From: Nostoc sp. UHCC 0926
GTDB taxonomy: Bacteria > Cyanobacteriota > Cyanobacteriia > Cyanobacteriales > Nostocaceae
Length of the DNA stretch: 64,000 nt
Assembly: GCF_028623165.1 (NCBI RefSeq)
Contig: NZ_CP117768.1
Span: forward strand, 4,650,001-4,714,000
Direction: 5' to 3'
Below are positions 58,148 through 64,000 of this stretch, piece by piece. The translations under genes were made by a program, and so were the position numbers. The notes beneath the pieces were generated by a model that saw only the letters and a program-made list of their open reading frames with translations, searched no databases and was not told where the DNA came from. Numbering within the stretch: position 1 is the first letter of the stretch; each line of letters starts with the position of its first letter.

Positions 58148-59719
58148 ATGAAATTGATTTCCGATCCACCAATTCCTGTAAAAATTCAAAAGATGAAGGA
58201 ACGGGTGCGGTGGATGCATCCAAGTTTTGTGCAACGGGGAATTGACCAAACCAGCATGGTTATTGACGATCGCAGGCAGGATAGTCCAGAATTTTCCTTT
58301 ATGGTTATCGGTGATTCTGGCACCAAATCCCATTCTCAACACCACCCCCAACGAAAAGTTGCCGAACTGATGCTGACTCACCGCGATGATTGCAGTTTTG
58401 TGTTGCACACAGGTGATGTAATCTATGTGGTGGGTTCCCAAGAATATTATTCAACAAACTTTATTGAGCCTTACCGGGAATTTCTTGTCGGTGGCAACAA
58501 CCCGAAAAGCATTCCTTATGACCGCATGGTATTTAATCTGCCGTTCTTGCCAGTACTCGGTAATCATGATTATTACGATGTACCGTTAATGTATCGTTTA
58601 TTTACTGGAACAACATCTTCATTACGTCGCCTGTTCCGCTACAAAGATATCGAGATTGGCTGGCATGGATCATATCAAGGTAATGCCTATGCGCGAGCAT
58701 TTATGGACTACACCCAGGCGATCGCTTCCCCACAAGAGTTGGAACGTCATTTAGATCAACACTATACTGCTAAGACTGACACAGGGCGCTGTTTGCGTTA
58801 CGAACCTGGAAATTTTACCCGCTTACCCAATCGCTATTACACCTTTCGTTACGGCGGGATTGACTTTTTTGCTTTAGATTCCAACACCTTTAATACACCA
58901 TCACCCTTACCTGCAACTCATGAGGGACAAATTTACCGCCGCCAATTGCAAAAGCGTCGCCAGGAAATAGATCAAGAAGAATTGCAGATTTTGGAAATAT
59001 GCAATCGCCTCAACCCAGATAAACCCACCGAAGCAGAACAACTCGATGAACTTAGTGCCAAACTAGACCAAATAAACGAGATAAAAATCGATATTGAAAA
59101 ACAATTGGCATCTGATGAAATGCCTGCGATCGACTTTGAACAACTTGAATGGTTGCGAAGCAGACTAATTGAATCTTGGAACACCTCCGAGGTGCGCGGA
59201 CGTGTAATCTTTTTCCACCATCCGCCCTATGTCACAGAAGCTACGAAGTGGGATCAGGCACAAACCTTGGCGGTTCGCCATCGCTTGCGTTGGGTATTTG
59301 AACAAGTGGCACAAACTCTTGGTTCTCTAATTAAAGAACGTCCCATAGTCGATTTAATTTTAAATGGTCACGCTCACTGTTTGGAGCATCTTTGCACAAC
59401 TGATACCGGATTTGCTGACTCCCACATTAACTGTATTATCTCTGGTGGTAGTGGTCATCGTCCCCGCTATCAACGGCGAAAGGGGACTGAATTGATGGAG
59501 ACTTTTACTGAAATTGCAGGTAAACCTACTCGGAAAGTTGCTGATTCAATGCTTTTTGTGGGTCGTCACGACTACAATTACCAGAACCGCCTGCCTTACT
59601 CATGTGTGCGGATTGATGTTCTGGATGGTAGTCCACCCAAGTTTATCATCAGACCGTTGATTACTGAACGTATTAGAGATGAGTGGTATAACCGCGAACT
59701 TGAACCTTTTGTGATTTAA
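58148..59719 (+). CDS. Calcineurin-like metallophosphoesterase
   Basis: A 523-residue metallophosphoesterase. The metal-binding motifs appear in order: VIGDSGT (~59), LHTGDVIY (~93), LGNHDYYD (~139), FFHHPPYV (~355) and NGHAHCLEHL (~408). There is no signal peptide, so a cytoplasmic location is likely. A charged coiled-coil-like insertion (~265-325, rich in Gln/Glu/Arg/Lys) separates the motifs. The substrate is unknown. Standalone gene with repeats upstream and a decayed gene downstream. Confidence 0.86.
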   Translation: MKLISDPPIPVKIQKMKERVRWMHPSFVQRGIDQTSMVIDDRRQDSPEFSFMVIGDSGTKSHSQHHPQRKVAELMLTHRDDCSFVLHTGDVIYVVGSQEYYSTNFIEPYREFLVGGNNPKSIPYDRMVFNLPFLPVLGNHDYYDVPLMYRLFTGTTSSLRRLFRYKDIEIGWHGSYQGNAYARAFMDYTQAIASPQELERHLDQHYTAKTDTGRCLRYEPGNFTRLPNRYYTFRYGGIDFFALDSNTFNTPSPLPATHEGQIYRRQLQKRRQEIDQEELQILEICNRLNPDKPTEAEQLDELSAKLDQINEIKIDIEKQLASDEMPAIDFEQLEWLRSRLIESWNTSEVRGRVIFFHHPPYVTEATKWDQAQTLAVRHRLRWVFEQVAQTLGSLIKERPIVDLILNGHAHCLEHLCTTDTGFADSHINCIISGGSGHRPRYQRRKGTELMETFTEIAGKPTRKVADSMLFVGRHDYNYQNRLPYSCVRIDVLDGSPPKFIIRPLITERIRDEWYNRELEPFVI

Positions 59720-59783
59720 ACAGAATGCGATGCCTACGGTGGTAAACTACGCGCCTTCATCACTTGAAAATCAAATCTAGGCG

Positions 59784-59930
59784 TTACTGGGTTGCTTTGA
59801 GTGAATCTGCTGGCAAACTTTTACCCAATAATACAGATTCAATCGCCCGACCTAAACTGTCATAAATCCGATTATAACCAGAAAATATCGGAGGCGATCG
59901 CCCATATTTAACTTGATCTAATACCATTTA
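59784..59930 (-). pseudogene. 3' remnant of an ABC sugar-type solute-binding protein gene
   Basis: On the minus strand about 48 codons ending at TAA (59784-59786) read LDQVKYGRSPPIFSGYNRIY then DSLGRAIESVLLG. This resembles the C-terminus of extracellular solute-binding proteins of the ABC sugar family. Nothing upstream continues it. The remaining part of the 59720-60224 gap has no credible gene. Confidence 0.5.
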
Positions 59931-60224
59931 TTGCGGTTCGTTTCCTTATCTATATTTTTCACCACTCATTTAGGACTGCTATAGTATGCCCACCAATAAT
60001 ACAAGCAATAAGCTCCTAAGATAGTGTGACGTTTTCTTTTTCGCTTGGCATGGCGAGGAGACAAAAAAATCGTGCATAATGTTGATAAAAATGATTGGTC
60101 AATTTTCCTCGTTCCCTCACAACAACTTTGCCACTCTGATGGATAGTTGCACAATTATCTAAAGTTATGCTTTTTGCAAGCGTTTATATCCTAATCTTGA
60201 ATAAAGTTTTGATAATTTCAGATT

Positions 60225-60983
60225 ATGGCAGGACACAGTAAATGGGCAAATATTAAGCGCCAAAAAGCGGTAGTAGATGCAAAAAAGGGAAAAACCTTTA
60301 CTCAGTTATCCAGGGCGATTATCGTTGCTGCTAGAAGCGGCGTACCAGATCCGGCGCTGAATTTTCAACTTCGCACAGCAATTGACAAGGCAAAGGCTGC
60401 GAGTATCCCCAATGATAATATTGAACGAGCGATCGCTAAAGGTGCAGGCACTTTTGGCGGGGATAATGCTACCTTTGAAGCGATTCGCTACGAAGGTTAT
60501 GGCCCTGGTGGTGTAGCGATTTTAATCGAAGCCCTCACAGATAATCGCAATCGCACTGCTGCTGACTTGCGTGTAGCTTTTAGTAAAAATGGTGGCAATC
60601 TTGGTGAAACAGGTTGTGTTAGCTGGATGTTTGACCAAAAGGGCGTTTGTGTGGTGCAGGGTGTGGTTGACGAAGAACAGATTTTAGAAGCATCTCTCGA
60701 AGGCGGTGCTGAGTCTTATGAGATGACTGAAGATGAGATGGCTGAGGTATTTACTGACATTGCAAATTTAGAAACCCTTAGCCAGAAACTCAAAGATCAA
60801 CGCTTTCAGGTGACTGATGTCGAATTGCGCTGGATTCCCAGTAATAGTATAGAAGTTACTGATCCGGATCAGGCGCGATCGCTTTTCAAGTTAATTGATA
60901 CTCTAGAAGGCTTGGATGACGTGCAAAATGTCACAGCTAACTTTGACATATCAGAAGAATTGATGGCTCTTAGCATTTCTTAA
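60225..60983 (+). CDS. yebC: YebC/PmpR-family protein
   Basis: A 252-residue member of the TACO1/YebC family: MAGHSKWANIKRQKAVVDAK at the N-terminus, IPNDNIERAIAKGAG, YEGYGPGGVAILIEALTDN, and NGGNLGETGCVSWMF. Family members act as transcriptional regulators in some bacteria and, more recently, as translation factors for difficult proline-rich stretches. Length is normal. A partial copy of its 3' end lies 130 bp downstream. Confidence 0.96.
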   Translation: MAGHSKWANIKRQKAVVDAKKGKTFTQLSRAIIVAARSGVPDPALNFQLRTAIDKAKAASIPNDNIERAIAKGAGTFGGDNATFEAIRYEGYGPGGVAILIEALTDNRNRTAADLRVAFSKNGGNLGETGCVSWMFDQKGVCVVQGVVDEEQILEASLEGGAESYEMTEDEMAEVFTDIANLETLSQKLKDQRFQVTDVELRWIPSNSIEVTDPDQARSLFKLIDTLEGLDDVQNVTANFDISEELMALSIS

Positions 60984-61025
60984 TTAAAATCAATACAGCC
61001 ATCATACCCCTATCAAGCTACTCAG

Positions 61026-61112
61026 GCGCGACGCCGATAGCGTACCCCTACGGGGAAGCAAGCTACGCGCAGCGTCTCGTAAGAGAGCGTCATAGCCCAT
61101 CGTAGACATCGC
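61026..61112. repeat. Dispersed mosaic repeat, short copy
   Basis: It begins GCGACGCCGATAGCGTACCC and ends CATCGTAGACATCGCT, sharing both ends with 6071-6225 and 9215-9432 but with a different middle (CGGGGAAGCAAGCTACGCGC), which in turn resembles the words inside the STAND-gene repeat at 8644-8672. Confidence 0.65.
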
Positions 61113-61168
61113 TGCTCAAGTTAATCGACACCCTAACAAACCCAGATGATGTGCAAAATGTTACATCA
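61113..61168 (+). pseudogene. Partial duplicate of the yebC 3' end
   Basis: TGCTCAAGTTAATCGACACC onward encodes LLKLIDTL...DDVQNVTS, closely following SLFKLIDTLEGLDDVQNVTA of yebC at 60880-60955. The duplicate is separated from the gene by the mosaic repeat. It has no start and is diverged. The remaining 61169-61431 is AT-rich spacer, presumably with the promoter of the next gene. Confidence 0.65.
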
Positions 61169-61431
61169 ATCTTCTCATCCGTCAAAGTTAGATGGCAACG
61201 AGTATCACATATAGCAAAGTATTGAGTATAAACCCAGTTGCTTCAAGGCTTTGAGCAATCAACACTATCCTAAGCTACGTGATTACACTAGCAGCAAGGT
61301 ATTCAATTAAAGTCATCTATCTTGGAATAGAGATAATTTAAAAATCACACGTAAGATTCACACAAATTACAAACTAATGACATATCGCTAGTAGATAGTT
61401 AGGCGATTGGTTATTTGATGAGGAGTTTCAA

Positions 61432-61719
61432 ATGAATAAGTTCGCTAAAGCCTTACTTTTGGCTCTAATGTTTGTTGCCCCTGTAGCTGTTTCTGCATCC
61501 ACTGCTCAAGCCAAAACTGCTTCTAGCCCGACTACAACTTACGCAACTGCTAAAGTTGCCAAATCCAAGACTGCAAAACGGAAGCATCATAAACACCACC
61601 ACCACGGCAAAGCTGTTAGAAGTAAATCCTTAGTTAAACAATCCGCACTTAAAAAACACGTTACTCCAACAGGTGCAACTACGCCACCCGTAGCTACACC
61701 AACCACCCCAAATAACTAA
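61432..61719 (+). CDS. Small exported Lys/His-rich protein
   Basis: A 95-residue protein with a signal peptide (MNKFAKALLLALMF to about AQAKT, ~28). The mature part is strongly basic, with a histidine cluster (KRKHHKHHHHGK, ~58-69) and a Thr/Pro-rich tail. The leader MNKFAK-LxLALxxxxP is shared with the 62331 gene. It has GAGGAG before the ATG. Metal binding (Ni, Zn, Cu) through the His cluster, or interaction with polyanions, is plausible but unproven. Confidence 0.7.
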   Translation: MNKFAKALLLALMFVAPVAVSASTAQAKTASSPTTTYATAKVAKSKTAKRKHHKHHHHGKAVRSKSLVKQSALKKHVTPTGATTPPVATPTTPNN

Positions 61720-62060
61720 TTCAGGACTTACAGATTGAAAACCTAAAACATCGAGACTCTTTCAAAAGGGGGGATATTAAAAGTATCCTTGAAAAGTGAG
61801 TTGGGGAATCTCTTATGTGTAAATCCTCTAATTATTGATGGAAGTAAATAGCTGTTTCTCGACTCATCTTTTGCAAAGCTGCCAAACGTTTCCTTGATAT
61901 CTACTTAATAATGAGATGACGTAAGCTATAGACCGTTATTCATGTGTATCTTACTACTCAAGGATGACTTCTATAGTTGCTGTTAACTTTCATATTTTGT
62001 AGTAGTTATATAACAAGTTTATTTTCTACTACTTTCTAACTACATACCATACCATTTAGA

Positions 62061-62088
62061 CCTGCTGTGGATCACAGCAGGTTTTTTT
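62061..62088 (+). terminator. Intrinsic terminator in a long spacer
   Basis: CCTGCTGTG-GAT-CACAGCAGG followed by seven T residues, an ideal Rho-independent terminator. It lies 342 bp after the nearest upstream stop codon, so the upstream transcript has a long 3' region or a small RNA is encoded here. Between 61720 and 62060 no frame or other structure was recognised. Confidence 0.85.
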
Positions 62089-62330
62089 AGTTGATAAATT
62101 TCTTTAAAACAATAGAATCACCCTTATTTAGTCCAAAAATTAATTCTTGCTAATTGCCTAAAAACCTTCGTCATTTTTTCTCTGTGGACTAATAACTTTT
62201 CAGATGTATATAGATACTAATATCGGTAAAAATCTCCACAAGAACTTCATATAAATAACAAGAAAACGACATGTGTCTTTGTCATATTTAATTCATGGGT
62301 TCACTACAGAAATGGAATCAAGGAAATCAC

Positions 62331-62486
62331 ATGAACAAGTTTGCTAAAGGTTTAGTTCTAGCTCTAGTACTTGCTACTCCCATAGCCATTGCTGCACCAA
62401 TGTTTCAAGCTACACCAGCTTCAGCTGCTGTTAAGTATCATCATAGATATCATCACAAAAGACATCACATCTACAAACATAGGTAA
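62331..62486 (+). CDS. Small exported His-rich protein
   Basis: A 51-residue protein from ATG 62331 (AAGGAAATCAC just upstream); the in-frame ATG at 62295 is less likely. The signal peptide (~1-31, ending ASAAV) is most of the protein, leaving a ~20-residue mature peptide with about eight His plus Tyr, Arg and Lys (YHHRYHHKRHH). Its leader is nearly the same as that of the 61432 gene, so the two are a diverged pair. Metal chelation outside the cytoplasm is one possibility. Confidence 0.65.
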   Translation: MNKFAKGLVLALVLATPIAIAAPMFQATPASAAVKYHHRYHHKRHHIYKHR

Positions 62487-62608
62487 TAATCTCCCGCTGT
62501 CAAAGACAGTATATTTAATGATTAGTTCCCCTTACTAGTAATAGTTGGTAGTAGCTCTGCAACAAAATTTATACTTTATTTATCTGCAAAATAAGTAAAG
62601 CTGTGTTA

Positions 62609-62643
62609 CCTCGCTGTTGTCCTCAGTCATCAGCGGGGTTTTT
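62609..62643 (+). terminator. Terminator after the small His-rich protein gene
   Basis: CCTCGCTG and CAGCGGGG form a stem (one G-T pair) around a 14-nt loop, followed by TTTTT. It is about 120 bp after the stop codon of the 62331 gene. Confidence 0.7.
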
Positions 62644-62714
62644 CAATGTTTGCTTGCTCTAAAGGGCGCGATCGCGTCAAAATAAGAGTTAAGACGCTGT
62701 AACCTAACTTAACA

Positions 62715-63992
62715 ATGACCTTAACGCAGCTTAAGCAAATTTCCCCTCAACCAACACCGCCAAATGAGCGGGGATATGAATATGATTTGGTAATTGTCGG
62801 CGGTGGGATTATTGGGTTAACTCTAGCCTCTGCTTTAAAAGATTCTGGCTTGAGTGTCTTGCTGATTGAGGCAAAAGTGGCATCAGCGGCTGTAGTTAAG
62901 GGGCAAGCCTATGCAGTTCATATGCTTTCGGCGCTAATTTATCAAGGAATTGGAGTTTGGGACAAAATGTTGCCTCAAATAGCCAAATATTGCCGAGTTC
63001 GTCTTTCTGATGCCGATTCAGCCAATGTGGTGGAATTTGTTACAGATGATATAGGTACACCAGAGTTGGGTTATGTGGCGGAACACCAAGCGCTGTTGCA
63101 GCCTTTGCAGGAGTTTGTCCAAAATTGTCCAAATGTGACTTATCTGTGTCCGGCTGAAGTGGTAAATACGCAGTACCAGAAGGATATAGTAGCGATAGAT
63201 ATTAAAGTTGCCGATCAGCTACAGACAGTCAAGAGCAAATTACTGATAGCAGCAGATGGGGCGCGATCGCCGATTCGTCAAGCTGCTGGGATCAAAACTC
63301 TGGGCTGGAAATATTGGCAGTCTTGCATAGTTGCATTTGTTAAACCAGAAAAACCGCACAACAACACCGCTTACGAAAGATTTTGGTCTAGCGGGCCCTT
63401 TGCGATTTTACCTTTACCGGGGAACCGTTGCCGCATTGTGTGGACAGCCCCCCACGAAGAAGCAAAAGCTTTATGTGCTTTAGATGATGAGCAATTTTTG
63501 GTAGAACTCACCCGTCGCTATGGCAATCAGATGGGGAAATTGGAATTACTAGGCGATCGCTTTGTATTTCAGGTACAACTCATGCAAAGCGATCGCTATG
63601 TTCTCCCCCGACTAGCATTAATTGGTGATGCGGCGCACAATTGCCATCCTGTCGGCGGACAAGGTTTAAATCTGGGGATTCGGGATGCAGCGGCTTTGGC
63701 GCAAGTAATCCAAGCAGCGCACCAAGCGGGTAAAGATATTGGCGATATTCAGATTCTTAAAGGTTATGAACGCTGGCGCCAGCTGGAAAACTTGACGATT
63801 TTAGGTTTCACCGATTTGTTAGATCGGATGTTTTCTAATAATTTCTTACCTGTGGTGGTGGTTCGTCGTCTGGGTTTATGGTTTTTGCAGCGAGTCCCTC
63901 TATTAAAGGTGTTTATGCTGAAGTTAATGATTGGCTTGAAGGGACGAACTCCAGAATTGGCAAAAGATAAACGCTACACCACAGCAGCTTGA
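62715..63992 (+). CDS. FAD-dependent monooxygenase of the UbiH/COQ6 family
   Basis: A 425-residue flavoprotein hydroxylase. The N-terminal dinucleotide motif is VIVGGGIIGLTLASAL (GxGxxG-type), DGARSPIRQ is the mid-protein DG motif, and the second FAD motif is IGDAAHNCHPVGGQGLNLG. In cyanobacteria UbiH-like proteins are candidates for quinone-ring or related hydroxylations; the substrate is not set by sequence. A short C-terminal extension contains hydrophobic stretches (FLPVVVVRRLGLWFL). The end lies 8 bp before the window edge. Confidence 0.9.
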   Translation: MTLTQLKQISPQPTPPNERGYEYDLVIVGGGIIGLTLASALKDSGLSVLLIEAKVASAAVVKGQAYAVHMLSALIYQGIGVWDKMLPQIAKYCRVRLSDADSANVVEFVTDDIGTPELGYVAEHQALLQPLQEFVQNCPNVTYLCPAEVVNTQYQKDIVAIDIKVADQLQTVKSKLLIAADGARSPIRQAAGIKTLGWKYWQSCIVAFVKPEKPHNNTAYERFWSSGPFAILPLPGNRCRIVWTAPHEEAKALCALDDEQFLVELTRRYGNQMGKLELLGDRFVFQVQLMQSDRYVLPRLALIGDAAHNCHPVGGQGLNLGIRDAAALAQVIQAAHQAGKDIGDIQILKGYERWRQLENLTILGFTDLLDRMFSNNFLPVVVVRRLGLWFLQRVPLLKVFMLKLMIGLKGRTPELAKDKRYTTAA

Positions 63993-64000
63993 AAAATCTG

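Noticed and set aside
59966..60154. 62-residue minus-strand frame upstream of yebC.
   Set aside because: Composition is unlike a protein and no homology is recognised.

Overview
The window is chromosomal DNA of a filamentous, Nostoc-type cyanobacterium. The signs are the very many HIP1 octamers (GCGATCGC), a phycocyanin operon, a Psb30 photosystem II gene, TonB receptors with an AMIN domain, and the mosaic of short palindromic and heptameric repeats typical of Nostoc genomes. No tRNA, rRNA or CRISPR array was seen.

Layout. 1-2.5 kb: glycine cleavage genes gcvT-gcvH-gcvP (minus, gcvP runs off the left edge). 2.7 kb: exported pentapeptide-repeat protein. 3.6-9 kb: two paralogous STAND/TPR proteins. 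One has lost its whole NTPase core and the other has a disturbed P-loop; they are separated by a 21-bp tandem array and repeat mosaics. 9.7-15.6 kb: hopanoid side-chain genes (hpnG-like, hpnA, hpnH), with an RND transporter translationally coupled to hpnA. 15.8-17.6 kb: an ssuA-like pseudogene split by a 1512-bp IS200/IS605-family element that carries only TnpB. 18.2-23.4 kb: cpcB-cpcA-two rod linkers-cpcD-cpcE-cpcF, followed by a decayed transposase with a MITE-like element at its broken end. 24-29.9 kb: an iron/siderophore locus (AraC/PchR-type regulator, TonB receptor, receptor fragment, binding lipoprotein, 2OG-Fe(II) oxygenase). 30.5-36.5 kb: HD protein, bifunctional proline catabolic enzyme, GNAT, MFS carrier. 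36.9-39.3 kb: hybrid histidine kinase with a decayed N-terminal PAS domain. 39.7-44.2 kb: BtuF-like protein, a split UPF0016 manganese exporter, YkgJ-type Cys-cluster protein, MscS channel. 44.4-48.1 kb: exported proteins of unknown role around a PrsW-like membrane protease. 48.5 kb: the 47-codon psb30. Then recJ, pstS-pstC-pstA-pstB, the sulfate-binding protein, a VapBC-type toxin-antitoxin pair, a metallophosphoesterase, yebC, two small His/Lys-rich exported proteins and a UbiH-family monooxygenase.

Themes. Metabolic and photosynthetic operons are intact. The spaces between them hold gene remnants (ssuA, transposase, TonB receptor, PAS domain, a solute-binding protein, a copy of the yebC tail) and several families of dispersed palindromes. 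The same kinds of repeat also lie in frame inside five genes (STAND protein, RND pump, TnpB, proline dehydrogenase fusion, RecJ), where they add linker peptides. The most unusual items are the NTPase-defective STAND pair, the in-frame repeat peptides, the exactly reconstructable TnpB insertion, and the RND pump coupled to the hopanoid genes. All functions are inferred from reading the sequence; no database search was run.
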